Part shown: positions 34,343 to 45,903 of the stretch, one piece after another
Position numbering within the stretch: the first letter of the stretch is position 1
Layout of the letters: every line of letters begins with the position of its first letter
Assembly (NCBI RefSeq): GCF_005870025.1
Contig: NZ_VATA01000019.1
Span: 1-64,000, forward strand
Direction: 5' to 3'
Origin: Poseidonocella sp. HB161398
GTDB taxonomy: Bacteria > Pseudomonadota > Alphaproteobacteria > Rhodobacterales > Rhodobacteraceae
Length of the DNA stretch: 64,000 bases
Position numbers and translations under genes: made by a program
Notes under the pieces: model-generated
What the model saw: only the letters and a program-made list of their open reading frames with translations
Databases searched by the model: none
Told to the model about the DNA's origin: nothing

Positions 34343-36421
34343 ATGCCCGACCTGCTGATCGAACTCTTTTCCGAAGAAATTCCGGCCCGGATGCAGACCA
34401 AGGCGGGCGAGGATCTGAAGAAGCTGGTGACGAACGGCCTGGTCGAGGCCGGGCTGACCTATGCGGGGGCGGGCGCCTTCGCCACGCCGCGCCGCCTGGC
34501 GCTGACCGTGCAGGGGCTGCTGGCGGAAAGCCCGGCGCTGACCGAGGAGCGCAAGGGGCCCAAGGTCGGCGCGCCGGAGAAGGCGATCGAGGGCTTCCTG
34601 CGCTCGACCGGGCTGACGCTTGACCAGCTCGAGATCCGCGACGACAAGAAGGGCCAGGTCTATTTCGCCTCCTTCGAGAAGCCCGGCCGCAAGGCCGCGG
34701 AGATCGTCGCCGAAGTGCTGGCCGATGCCATCCACAAGTTCCCCTGGCCGAAATCCATGCGCTGGGGCGCGGGCGAGCTGCGCTGGGTGCGGCCGCTGCA
34801 CTCGATCCTGTGCATCCTCCATGACGAGGCCGGCAGCGAGATCGTGCCGCTGGAGGTCGGGGGCATCGCGTCGGGCGACACCACCGAGGGCCACCGCTTC
34901 ATGGCGCCCGGGCGCTTCAAGGTCACGAGCTTCGAGGACTATGCCGCGGGACTGAGCCGCCGCAATGTCGTGCTCGACGCCGATGACCGCGCTTCGCATA
35001 TCTGGGCCGATGCCACCAACCAGGCCTTTGCCTGCGGGCTGGAGGCGGTCGAGGATCCGGGTCTCCTGATCGAGGTTTCGGGGCTGGTCGAATGGCCGGT
35101 GGTGCTGATGGGCGAGATCGGCGAGGCGTTTCTCGGCCTGCCGCCCGAAGTGCTGAAGACCTCGATGAAGGAGCACCAGAAGTTCTTCTCGGTGAAGGAT
35201 CCGAAGAGCGGCAAGATCGTGCGCTTTGTCACCGTCGCGAACCGCGAGACCCGCGACCAGGGCGCCGAGATCCTGCGCGGCAACCAGAAGGTCCTGTCGG
35301 CGCGGCTGTCGGACGCGAAATTCTTCTGGGAGAACGACCTGCGGGTGGCGAAGGCGGGGATGGGCGACTGGCTCGAGTCGCTCAGCCACGTGACCTTCCA
35401 CAACAAGCTGGGCTCCCAGGCGGAGCGGATCGGCCGGATCGCGGCGCTGGCGCGCGAGATCGCGCCGCTGGTCGGGGCCGATCCCGGCCGCGCCGAGACC
35501 GCGGCACGGCTCGCCAAGGCCGATCTGAGCTCGGAGATGGTCTACGAATTCCCCGAGCTGCAGGGGGTGATGGGCCGCTACTATGCCGAGGCCGCGGGTC
35601 AGCCCGCCGAGGTCGCGGCGGTGGCCGAGGCGCATTACCAGCCGCTGGGACCCTCGGACGACGTGCCCTCCGCGCCGCTCTCGGTGGCGGTGGCGCTGGC
35701 CGACAAGATCGACACGCTGACCGGCTTCTGGGCAATCGACGAGAAGCCCACCGGCTCGAAGGACCCGTTCGCGCTGCGCCGCGCCGCGCTCGGCGTGATC
35801 CGGCTGGTGCTGGAGAACGGGGTGCGCTGCAATCTCTCGGAGGTCTTCGCCAAGGGCTATCCGGGGGCGGATGCGGCCGACCTGATGGGCTTCTTCCATG
35901 ACCGGCTGAAGGTCTACCTGCGCGACAAGGGCATCCCGCATGACGTGATCGATGCCTGCCTGGCGATGCCGGGGAATGACGACCTGGCGCTCCTGGTGAA
36001 GCGGGCGGAGGCGCTGGAGGCGTTCCTGAAGACGGCCGATGGCGGCAACCTGGTGCAGGGCTTCAAGCGGGCGAACAACATCCTGGCCCAGGCGGAAGAA
36101 GCGGACGGGGTGGAATACTCCTTCGGTCCCGATGCGAAGCTTGCGGAAACCGGCGAGGAGCGCGCGCTCTTCGCGGCGCTCGAGAGCCAGGGGGGAGCGA
36201 TCTCCTCGGCCATCGAGGCCGAGGATTTCGCGGCTGCCATGCGGGGCATGGCCGCCCTGCGCGCCCCGGTCGACGCGTTCTTCGAGGCCGTCCAGGTCAA
36301 CAGCGACAACCAGGTGATCCGCCGCAACCGGCTGAACCTCCTGCATGTCATCCGCACGACCTGCAGCCGCGCCGCCGACCTCTCGAAGCTCGCCGGCGAA
36401 CGGGCGGTGCCGGAGCTCTGA
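34343..36421 (+). CDS. glyS: Glycyl-tRNA synthetase beta subunit
   Basis: The tRNA-binding half of alpha2-beta2 glycyl-tRNA synthetase. The 692-residue protein begins LLIELFSEEIPARMQ, the family opening, with ATPRRLALTVQGL, KSMRWGAGELRWVRPLHSI, LKTSMKEHQKFFSV and FWENDLRVAKAGM in order, then a C-terminal anticodon-binding domain. Normal length and intact. It is normally adjacent to glyQ but here lies 7 kb downstream, after marC, priA and gltS. Confidence 0.97.
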   Translation: MPDLLIELFSEEIPARMQTKAGEDLKKLVTNGLVEAGLTYAGAGAFATPRRLALTVQGLLAESPALTEERKGPKVGAPEKAIEGFLRSTGLTLDQLEIRDDKKGQVYFASFEKPGRKAAEIVAEVLADAIHKFPWPKSMRWGAGELRWVRPLHSILCILHDEAGSEIVPLEVGGIASGDTTEGHRFMAPGRFKVTSFEDYAAGLSRRNVVLDADDRASHIWADATNQAFACGLEAVEDPGLLIEVSGLVEWPVVLMGEIGEAFLGLPPEVLKTSMKEHQKFFSVKDPKSGKIVRFVTVANRETRDQGAEILRGNQKVLSARLSDAKFFWENDLRVAKAGMGDWLESLSHVTFHNKLGSQAERIGRIAALAREIAPLVGADPGRAETAARLAKADLSSEMVYEFPELQGVMGRYYAEAAGQPAEVAAVAEAHYQPLGPSDDVPSAPLSVAVALADKIDTLTGFWAIDEKPTGSKDPFALRRAALGVIRLVLENGVRCNLSEVFAKGYPGADAADLMGFFHDRLKVYLRDKGIPHDVIDACLAMPGNDDLALLVKRAEALEAFLKTADGGNLVQGFKRANNILAQAEEADGVEYSFGPDAKLAETGEERALFAALESQGGAISSAIEAEDFAAAMRGMAALRAPVDAFFEAVQVNSDNQVIRRNRLNLLHVIRTTCSRAADLSKLAGERAVPEL

Positions 36422-36606
36422 GCTCCCGGCCGGCCGCCCCGGCAGCTGCGGCGGGGGAGCGTGCTGGCCGGACCGCGACCGGCCGCGGCCTCCGGGCGTG
36501 CCGGGCTGCCGGGTCCGGCCCTGCTCTGTGCCGCGCGGCAGCGCTTGGCCTTGGCGCGGCTGCGGTGTAGCCTCGCCCGCGAGGACGCGAAGGAGGACGT
36601 GGGCGC

Positions 36607-39147
<2,541 letters not shown>

Positions 39148-39167
39148 GCCCGGAATCCCAGAGAAAT

Positions 39168-39203
39168 ATTGACCGTCGGCAGAATCTCGCCGACATTGTC
39201 AAT
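39168..39203. promoter_or_regulatory. Interrupted palindrome before the cell-wall hydrolase gene
   Basis: ATTGAC (39168-39173) with GTCGGC (39175-39180) is mirrored by GCCGAC (39189-39194) and GTCAAT (39198-39203). It lies in an AT-rich 167-base gap between ppdK and the hydrolase. It could be an operator or a weak terminator hairpin. No T-run follows. Confidence 0.4.
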
Positions 39204-39314
39204 GTGGCCTTTGGGACACATGTCAATAGATGCATACCTTTTGCCGAGTATTGCATCTAGCGCATGACCTTTATACGCCCCGAGTCGAAATTGATCGACT
39301 TGGGTGAAATTGTC

Positions 39315-39974
39315 ATGATACTCCGTGCTGTGGTGCTTTTGGCTGCCGTCCTGTGTGCCGGGACTGCCTTTGCCGAAGTAACGCTCAGCACGTCGAACGA
39401 TCCCTCTCTCGATTTCGGATACGGGCCGGGCGCGGTGTTCGAGGCAGAGCGCGACACCCTGCTTTCGGACGGGGCCGCCGAGAAGCTGCCGGAAATCCGG
39501 CCGGTGCCGCGGGGCGACCGCAAGCCGCGCTTCCGCCGGGTCGAGTACTCCAAGGACTGGCTGTCCCGCCAGGCCGTCAAGGGCACGGGCGACGAATGGC
39601 ACTGCCTCTCCGAGGCGCTCTATTTCGAAGCGCGCGGCGAGAGCGTGAAGGGCCAGTTCGCGGTGGCCGAGGTGATCCTCAACCGGGTGAAGTCGAACGC
39701 CTATCCAGACACGGTCTGCGGCGTGGTCAACCAGGGCACGGGCCGGATCAATGCCTGCCAGTTCAGCTATACCTGCGACGGCCGCGCCGAGGTGATCGGC
39801 GAGAAGAAGGCCTGGAAGCAGGTCTCGAAAGTGGCCGCGCTGATGCTGCGCGGGGCGAAGAGCAACCTGACCAAGGGCGCCACGCATTACCACACCAGCG
39901 CCGTGCGCCCCCGCTGGGCGCGGATCTTCCCGCGCACGGCCTCGATCGGCGTCCACTACTTCTACAGGCAGTAG
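39315..39974 (+). CDS. Cell wall hydrolase, SleB/Hydrolase_2 family
   Basis: A 219-residue exported protein. The signal peptide MILRAVVLLAAVLCAGTAFA (cleaved before EVTLS) decides the start at 39315 over an upstream ATG at 39264. The C-terminal SleB-like lytic domain holds CLSEALYFEARGESVKGQFAV with the catalytic glutamate, then VILNRVKSNAYPDTVCGVV, CQFSYTCDG and THYHTSAVRPRWA, the family pattern. It presumably cleaves peptidoglycan in the periplasm. It precedes glmM, which makes a peptidoglycan precursor, on the same strand. Confidence 0.88.
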   Translation: MILRAVVLLAAVLCAGTAFAEVTLSTSNDPSLDFGYGPGAVFEAERDTLLSDGAAEKLPEIRPVPRGDRKPRFRRVEYSKDWLSRQAVKGTGDEWHCLSEALYFEARGESVKGQFAVAEVILNRVKSNAYPDTVCGVVNQGTGRINACQFSYTCDGRAEVIGEKKAWKQVSKVAALMLRGAKSNLTKGATHYHTSAVRPRWARIFPRTASIGVHYFYRQ

Positions 39975-40111
39975 CCTTCGGCGGCCCCGCGCCCAGCGGT
40001 GTCGCAGGCGCGCGCTTTCGGCTTGCCATGCCGGGGGCGGGCATGCACATGTGCGGGTCCTGAGCAAGGGCGCCGGCCGGGGCCGGCCGGAACGGAACCT
40101 GGGAGAGCTCG

Positions 40112-41452
40112 ATGCGGAAGCTGTTCGGAACCGATGGGGTGCGCGGCCGCGCGAATGCCTATCCGATGACGGCCGAGATGGCGCTGCGCCTCGGCGCGGC
40201 GGCCGGGCGGTACTTCCGCCGCGACGGCAAGGACACCCACCGCGTGGTGATCGGCAAGGACACGCGGCTGAGCTGCTACATGCTGGAGACCGCGCTGACC
40301 GCGGGGCTGACCTCGACCGGCATGAACGTGCTGCTGCTCGGGCCGGTGCCGACGCCCGCCGTCGGCATGCTGACCACCTCGATGCGCGCCGATCTCGGCA
40401 TCATGATCTCCGCCAGCCACAATCCGCACGAGGATAACGGCATCAAGTTCTTCGGCCCCGACGGGTTCAAGCTCTCGGACACGGCCGAGGAGGAGATCGA
40501 GGCGCTGCTCGAGGCCGGGGTGGAGCCCGCCCGTCCCGAGAGCATCGGCCGCGCCCGGCGGATCGACGACGGCCGCTTCCGCTACCAGGAGCGGGTGAAA
40601 TCCACCCTGCCGCACGGCATGACGCTCGACGGGCTGAAAGTGGTGATCGACTGCGCCAATGGCGCCGCCTACCGCGCCGCGCCGGAAGTGCTCTGGGAAC
40701 TGGGCGCCGAGGTGGTGCATGTCGGGGTCAGCCCGAACGGGCGCAACATCAATGACGGGGTCGGATCCACCGCGCCGCAGGCCGCGGCCGAGGCGGTGCG
40801 CGCCCATGGCGCCGATGTCGCGATCTGCCTCGACGGCGATGCCGACCGGGTGCTGATCCTCGACGAGACCGGCGCCCAGGCCGATGGCGACCAGATCATG
40901 GCGCTGATGGCCGCCCGCTGGGCCGCCGAGGGGCGGCTGAAGGACGGCACGCTGGTCGCGACGGTGATGTCCAATCTGGGGCTGGAGCATTTCCTCGCCG
41001 GGCAGGGGCTGAAGCTTCACCGCACGCCGGTCGGCGACCGCTACGTGGTCGAGGCGATGCGCCGCCATGGCTGGAACCTGGGCGGCGAGCAGTCGGGCCA
41101 TATCGTGATGACGGATTACGCCACGACCGGCGACGGCCTGCTGGCGGGGCTGCAATTCCTGGCGGAGATGGTGCGCACCGGCCGCCGCGCCTCCGAGCTG
41201 GCCCGCAGCTTCGAGCCCTGTCCGCAGCTCCTGAAGAATGTCCGCTACGCCCCGGGCAAGGCGCCGCTGGAGGAAGAGGCGGTCAAGACCGCGATCGCCG
41301 CCGCCGAGGCGCGGCTGGCCGGGCAGGGGCGGCTGCTGATCCGCAAGTCCGGCACCGAGCCGCTGATCCGCGTCATGGCCGAACACGCCGATGCCGCGAT
41401 CCTCAGCGAGATCGTCGAGGAGCTGGCGGAGGTGGTCGAACGCGCCGTCTGA
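40112..41452 (+). CDS. glmM: Phosphoglucosamine mutase GlmM
   Basis: Converts glucosamine-6-phosphate to glucosamine-1-phosphate for UDP-GlcNAc synthesis. The 446-residue protein has [14 protein letters not shown] at the N-terminus, the phosphoserine loop [20 protein letters not shown] (about residues 96-115), the Mg-binding [10 protein letters not shown] (about 239-248), the sugar-binding GGEQSGHIV and the phosphate-binding [12 protein letters not shown]. All key residues are present. The ATG at 40112 follows GGGAGAG. Monocistronic or read with the preceding hydrolase. Confidence 0.96.
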   Translation: MRKLFGTDGVRGRANAYPMTAEMALRLGAAAGRYFRRDGKDTHRVVIGKDTRLSCYMLETALTAGLTSTGMNVLLLGPVPTPAVGMLTTSMRADLGIMISASHNPHEDNGIKFFGPDGFKLSDTAEEEIEALLEAGVEPARPESIGRARRIDDGRFRYQERVKSTLPHGMTLDGLKVVIDCANGAAYRAAPEVLWELGAEVVHVGVSPNGRNINDGVGSTAPQAAAEAVRAHGADVAICLDGDADRVLILDETGAQADGDQIMALMAARWAAEGRLKDGTLVATVMSNLGLEHFLAGQGLKLHRTPVGDRYVVEAMRRHGWNLGGEQSGHIVMTDYATTGDGLLAGLQFLAEMVRTGRRASELARSFEPCPQLLKNVRYAPGKAPLEEEAVKTAIAAAEARLAGQGRLLIRKSGTEPLIRVMAEHADAAILSEIVEELAEVVERAV

Positions 41453-41631
41453 ACGGGCGCGGCGGCCTTTGTGCCTTGGCATGGGCTGTTCCGCGGGCAG
41501 GGCGGTGCGGCATTCTTCCGGAACGCCTCGCCGGCCGTTCTGGCACTGAAGGGCCTCGCTGAGAGGCGGGCCCGGGCAAGCGGTGCGGAAAGCCTGCCTC
41601 CGCCGCTGGCCCGGATTTCCGGACCGGAGGC

Positions 41632-41994
41632 CCGCTGCGTCGACCTGTTCGCTCTATGTGGGTTCGCGCAAGAGGATCGGCGTCGCGCCCTCCGGATCTG
41701 TCGCTTTCTCCGGTCTCTAGCAGGGCGCCGAGCGTGCTCGGCGGCCCGTGGTCCGCTGCGTCGGCCTGTTCGCTCTGTGTGGGTTCGTGGGAGGGGATCG
41801 GCGTCCCGCGCTCTGGATCTGTCGCTTTCTCCGGTCTCTAGCAGGGCGCCGAGCGCGCCCGGCGGCCCGTGGTCCGCTGCGTCCGCCTGTTCGCTCTGTG
41901 TGGGTTCGCGCGAGGCGATCGGCGTCCCGCCCTCCGGCTCTGCCGCATTCCCCAGTCTCTAGCAGGGTGCCGAGCAAGTCCGCTCGGCCGCGGA
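41632..41994. repeat. Three tandem 121-bp repeats
   Basis: Units begin at 41632, 41753 and 41874 with CCGCTGCGTC and keep an exact 121-base period. Each contains GTGGGTTCG, GATCGGCGTC, GTCTCTAGCAGGG and an internal near-palindrome, GCCGAGC facing GCTCGGC (perfect in copy 1). Copies 1 and 2 look about 90% alike; copy 3 is more diverged at its end. No conserved long reading frame or ribosome site runs through the copies, so this is non-coding, either a tandem RNA gene cluster or a simple duplication. It lies 180 bases after glmM. Confidence 0.85.
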
Positions 41995-42986
41995 ACCTGC
42001 GGAGAAACTGGGGAGATGATCCTGACTTCGGAACAAGTCTCTCATTTCCGCTGGAAGTCCGGGCTGAACCCGGCACGAACTCCTCCACCGCGGCGGCCTG
42101 GTGTTCCTTTCCGGCCCCCAGATAGGGGTCTGTCTTGATGATCCGGTGCGGGTCGCGGCTGCGGGGTGCCACGGCCACCTTGAGAGAGCGACGCGATGGA
42201 CAAGGGCGCCGTCCATTCGCTGCGTTCGCGCGGACGGACCGGGGCGCCTGAGGCCTTTATGAAGAGGCGGGTAGGCACGTGTTCGAGCTGGCCGGCCGGA
42301 CTGGGCTCTTCGCCGACGCATCGCGGTGCTCGCGCCACCGATCCCGGTCGCCGATCCCGGTTCCCCGACAGCGCCCGCCGGGTCCTCCGGCGCTGTCTGG
42401 TCATGCTGTGGAAGCCCGGCGCTGAGGACGGCGGCATGCCCGGCCCGCCTGCCGGTCCTGTGGCGGGCGTGGGCCTTGAGGTGGACGGGCCGTGGCGGGC
42501 CGTTCGGGCTGCGGGGCTCCGGTCCGTCGCCGCTTGCATCCTCGGCCCGATCGCGCGTTTGCCAATGGCCGCTCTACTGGCGGTGAAGCCGGGCTCCCGG
42601 CGCGGTGCCGTGTTCGAACTGTCGATCGCTGGATCAGAGCCCGGATGGCGTCCGTGGCCGTTGCTCTGCCGCGGAGGGGCTGCCTATGGCGCATCCTTCC
42701 GAGGATCGCGGAATGGCAGGCGCCACGCCTGGTTGATGGATCATGGGCACGCCCTGGGACATCACCGCCCGTAGGCTGCCTTTCCGGGGCCGTCCTGCTG
42801 CCATCCCCGGCGGAGCTTGCGGATTGCGGGTCCGGCTGTCGGGCGGGCCCGGTAGCGCGCCCGCGGGCTGCGGGGCGCCGCTGTCCTTCACAGCCGGCCT
42901 GCGGCCTCGGGCGCTGCGGCGCGGTCGGCCGTCCTTGCCGATCCGGCGGGCACCGGGGCGCGACGGTCCGCGCAGGGCGCGGGCGC
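41995..42986. other. Non-coding stretch between the 121-bp repeats and the PfkB gene
   Basis: About 1 kb with GC-rich open frames on both strands but no domain, no start with consistent codon preference and no RNA gene I recognise. A frame from ATG 42196 (about 190 codons) has a weak GAGAG ribosome site but a random-looking Arg/Gly/Pro/Ala composition, so I do not call it. Together with the repeats this makes a 1.5-kb gene-free interval, unusual in this otherwise dense window. Confidence 0.5.
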
Positions 42987-43955
42987 TCAGGCCGGGACGG
43001 GTCCGCCGATCCGGCCCGCGGCAATGGCGGCGAGGGTCTCGGAGCGCTGCGGCGGGTTGCAGCCCGCGCGGGTGCAGTTGATCGCGGCCGCCCAGGCGGC
43101 GCGGGTCAGCAGGGCGGAGAGCGACTCCTCCCCAAGCGCGGAGAGCGCGGCGGCGTCGCGGCAGCCGAGCTCCAGGATGCCGGCCAGCAGGTTGCCCATG
43201 AAGGTGTCGCCCGCGCCGACCGTGTCCCTGACCGTGACGACCGGCGCCTGGGCCGAGGCCTGGCCCGCCTGCGTCATCCCCAGCGCGCCCTCGGCGCCGC
43301 CCGTGACGACGACGAGCGCCGTGCCGCGGCCCAGAAGTTCGCGGGCGAAGGCCTCGCGGCCCTGGCCGGGGCGGAGATAGTCGAGATCCTCGGCGCTGAT
43401 CTTCACCACCGCGGCGGCGTCGAAAAGCGCCTCCACCCGTGCCTCCCAGGCCGGGCGGTCGGTGATCATGTTGGCGCGCACGTTCGGATCGAAGGCCAGC
43501 ATCTGGCTCTGCGACTGTGCCAGGGCGAAATCGAGGATGTTGTCCGCGCCCGGGTTCGGGATCAGCGAGATCGAGCCGACGGCGAGGATGTCGCCCGGCT
43601 CCGCGGTGATGCCCTCGGCGGTCGGCGCCATGTTCACCGCCGCGCTGTCGCGGTCGTAGAAGGCGTAATGCGGCTCGCCGGTCGACATGTCGACGAAGGC
43701 CAGGGTCGAGGGATCGTCGCTGCGCGGGGTCAGCCCGGTGCGCACCCCGTGGGCGACCATGTCCGCCAGCAGCCGCTCGCCGAAGAGATCGGTCGAAAGC
43801 GCCCCGAGGAAATGCGCCTCGGCCCCCGCGCAGGCTGCCGCCTTGGCCGTGTTCATCGGCGAGCCGCCGGGCAGGGGCAGGAAGGCCGTGCCTGCCGCCG
43901 ACTCGACGGGAACGAAATCCATGATCGCTTCGCCGCAGACGAAAATCCGTGCCAT
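42987..43955 (-). CDS. PfkB family sugar kinase (fructokinase-like)
   Basis: A 322-residue ribokinase-fold kinase. The N-terminal signature PLPGGSPMNTAKAAACAGAEAHFLG (about residues 27-51) and the C-terminal DTVGAGDTFMGNLLAGIL (about 240-257), containing the catalytic Asp of GAGD, are intact. Bacterial members of this subgroup mostly phosphorylate fructose, but ribose, 2-keto-3-deoxygluconate and others are possible. The ATG at 43955 follows GGGAGGACAGG. No sugar transporter is next to it. Confidence 0.87.
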   Translation of the reverse strand: MARIFVCGEAIMDFVPVESAAGTAFLPLPGGSPMNTAKAAACAGAEAHFLGALSTDLFGERLLADMVAHGVRTGLTPRSDDPSTLAFVDMSTGEPHYAFYDRDSAAVNMAPTAEGITAEPGDILAVGSISLIPNPGADNILDFALAQSQSQMLAFDPNVRANMITDRPAWEARVEALFDAAAVVKISAEDLDYLRPGQGREAFARELLGRGTALVVVTGGAEGALGMTQAGQASAQAPVVTVRDTVGAGDTFMGNLLAGILELGCRDAAALSALGEESLSALLTRAAWAAAINCTRAGCNPPQRSETLAAIAAGRIGGPVPA

Positions 43956-44035
43956 CCTGTCCTCCCTCACGTGAGCTTATGCTTGCCTTATGGGCGAAAG
44001 CCCGGGGCAATGCACGCAGAATTTATAAACCCGAT

Positions 44036-44848
44036 TTAGAAATTCGCCACCACCCCTGGCAAGCGCAATTCGGTGACAAGGTCGCGGACTTCCTGGCGGG
44101 CGGCGATATTCGACATGGTCAGCCCGCCGCCGCTGCCGGTGTCGCGCAGGTCGAGGAGCGTGAGCCCGCGGGGGAAGAGCTCGCGGAAGATCACCCGCTC
44201 GGCGAAGCCCGGCGCGACGCGGAAGCCGATCCGCCGGGAGAGCTCGGAGAGGGCGTCGCCGACGCGCTTCTTGTTGTGCATCTGCTGCGAGCCCATGCGG
44301 TTCCTCAGGACGATCCAGTCGATGGGCTTCAGCCCGGCCTGGGCGCGCAGCTGCCGCGCGTTCCAGACCATCTCGGCATAGACCGAGGGGCCGGTGATCG
44401 CGCCGGTGTCGGGGTCGTGATGCGCCAGCAGGTCGAAATCGATGAAGCTGTCATTCAGCGGCGTGATCAGCGTGTCGGCCAGCGAATGCGCGATCTGGCT
44501 CAGCCGCGTATGCGAGCCCGGGCAGTCGATCATCAGGAAGTCGTGCCGGTCCTCGAGCTGGGTGATCGCCGCGTCGAGCCGCAGATCGTAGATATTGGCG
44601 CCCTCGGGCACGTCCTCGGGGGCGATTTCGGGCAGGGGCAGGTAGTCCGGGACCGGCAGGGCGATGCCCTCGCGGCGGCAGAAGGCCATGCGGTTCTCGA
44701 CGAAGCGGCCGAAGGAGCGCTGGCGCAGGTCGAGATCGATGCCGCCGACGCGATGGCCCATGCGCACAAGCGCCGTGGCCACATGCATGGTCGTGGTCGA
44801 TTTCCCGGACCCGCCCTTTTCGTTGCCGACGACGATGATGTGGGCCAT
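44036..44848 (-). CDS. mipZ: Division-plane positioning ATPase MipZ
   Basis: A ParA/MinD-type P-loop ATPase that forms a gradient from the ParB-bound origin and inhibits FtsZ near the poles, as known in Caulobacter. The 270-residue protein has the deviant Walker A NEKGGSGKSTTTMHVATAL (about residues 9-27) with the signature lysine, the switch I/A' region GIDLDLRQRSFGRF, Walker B FLMIDCPG, and the MipZ-type WIVLRNRMGSQQMHNKKRV. The start at 44848 is followed directly by the P-loop, as expected. Single gene. Confidence 0.93.
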   Translation of the reverse strand: MAHIIVVGNEKGGSGKSTTTMHVATALVRMGHRVGGIDLDLRQRSFGRFVENRMAFCRREGIALPVPDYLPLPEIAPEDVPEGANIYDLRLDAAITQLEDRHDFLMIDCPGSHTRLSQIAHSLADTLITPLNDSFIDFDLLAHHDPDTGAITGPSVYAEMVWNARQLRAQAGLKPIDWIVLRNRMGSQQMHNKKRVGDALSELSRRIGFRVAPGFAERVIFRELFPRGLTLLDLRDTGSGGGLTMSNIAARQEVRDLVTELRLPGVVANF

Positions 44849-45074
44849 GGGGCGGAACTCTTGTCAGGGGGTGGGGCCGTCCCGGGGACGGCGGCCGCCA
44901 CCCTATGTCGTGGCGCGGGCAATGAAAAGCCGTCCCGTCGCGGCGCCGGGGGCGGCGCGCGCGAAAGCCGGGCCGGGTGCGGCCAATGAGTCACAGCGGC
45001 GGCTTTCCCTGTGGATAAGGCGCTGCTAAGCTTCAGTTAACTTGAGAGCGCGCGGATGGCGGGAAGGAAACGGG

Positions 45075-45314
45075 ATGAAGGTCAAGATCGACGTGGACAT
45101 GACGCCGATGGAGGCGCGCGAACTGATGGGCCTGCCTGATGTGCGGCCCATGCAGGAAGCCTGGCTCGACAAGATGAACTCCAAGATCGAGGAGCACATG
45201 GAGCAGCTCACCCCCGAGGCGATGATCCAGAACTGGATGAAGGCCGCGGGCGGCAATGCCGAGATCTTCAGCGATTTCATGTCCGCCTTCATGAACATGG
45301 CCTCGAAGAACTGA
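45075..45314 (+). CDS. DUF6489 family small protein
   Basis: A 79-residue Met-rich helical protein: MKVKIDVDMTPMEARELMGL then LPDVRPMQEAWLDKMN and a C-terminal FSDFMSAFMNMASK. The opening is that of a small alphaproteobacterial family of unknown function (DUF6489, from memory). The ATG at 45075 follows GGAAGGAAA. It lies divergent from mipZ across a 226-base gap, so the two could share regulation. No catalytic motif. Confidence 0.8.
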   Translation: MKVKIDVDMTPMEARELMGLPDVRPMQEAWLDKMNSKIEEHMEQLTPEAMIQNWMKAAGGNAEIFSDFMSAFMNMASKN

Positions 45315-45369
45315 GCCCTGGCTGACAGGCGTGCCGGGCTCCGGCGCCCGGCCGCCTGCCGCGACCCTG

Positions 45370-45717
45370 CTAGCCCGCCGGGCAGCGGTGCCAGACCGAG
45401 GGGAATCCGGTGCCGAAATCGATGCCCCCGAGGAAGGTCAGCTCGCTGCCGTCGCCGTCGACGGAGAAGCTGAAGGTGACCGGCGTGCCGCTGCAGTCGC
45501 TCAGCGCGGTGTAGATGCCGTCTCCTTCCACGACCTCGCTGATCTCGCACTGCAGATCCAAGTTGTTCTCGATGGCCTCTTCCGAGACGGAGAGCGTGTC
45601 GCTGCAGTCGCCCTCGTCCAGCGACCACTGTCCGGCATAGGGAGGCTCCTGCGCCCAGAGGGGCGCTGCAGCGGCGCAGAGACCGGCGAGGGCGAGGGGG
45701 GCGAGGCAATGGCGCAT
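45370..45717 (-). CDS. Small secreted protein, unknown function
   Basis: A 115-residue protein with a signal peptide (MRHCLAPLALAGLCAAAAPL, cleaved near WAQ). The mature part has four cysteines (DEGDCSDT, DLQCEISE, SDCSGTP, HRCPAG) and an acidic beta-rich sequence (FSFSVDGDGSELTFLGG), which suggests a small disulfide-stabilised periplasmic beta domain. The ribosome site is weak (AAGGA about 11-17 bases off). No family recognised. Confidence 0.65.
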   Translation of the reverse strand: MRHCLAPLALAGLCAAAAPLWAQEPPYAGQWSLDEGDCSDTLSVSEEAIENNLDLQCEISEVVEGDGIYTALSDCSGTPVTFSFSVDGDGSELTFLGGIDFGTGFPSVWHRCPAG

Positions 45718-45903
45718 ATTGGGTCGTATCCTTGGAGAAAGCGTCCTGTGCGGCGAAGCTAGGGGCGCTGCCGCGCGCGCCAAGGCCGGGCAGGCGGTTC
45801 CGCGGAAACCCGCTCTTTGCACGGCCTGCCTGCCTGCCGCGGAGGCGCCCGGCCGGCCGGGGCGGGTGCGCCCGGGTGGCGGGACGCGCGCTGGTTGCGG
45901 GGC

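Noticed and set aside
31718-36346. 1542-codon minus-strand frame opposite gltS and glyS
   Set aside because: Antisense shadow of well-identified genes; low-complexity composition and no ribosome site.
41632-41994. 121-bp repeats as a CRISPR array
   Set aside because: The whole 121-base unit is conserved; there are no short repeats with unique spacers and no cas genes nearby.
41632-41994. 121-bp repeats as CcsR-type sRNAs
   Set aside because: The CCTCCTCCC anti-SD loops characteristic of those RNAs are not present, and no small-protein gene of that locus precedes them.
42196-42774. Possible gene of about 190 codons in the gene-free interval
   Set aside because: Weak ribosome site and random-looking Gly/Arg/Pro composition; no support beyond an open frame.
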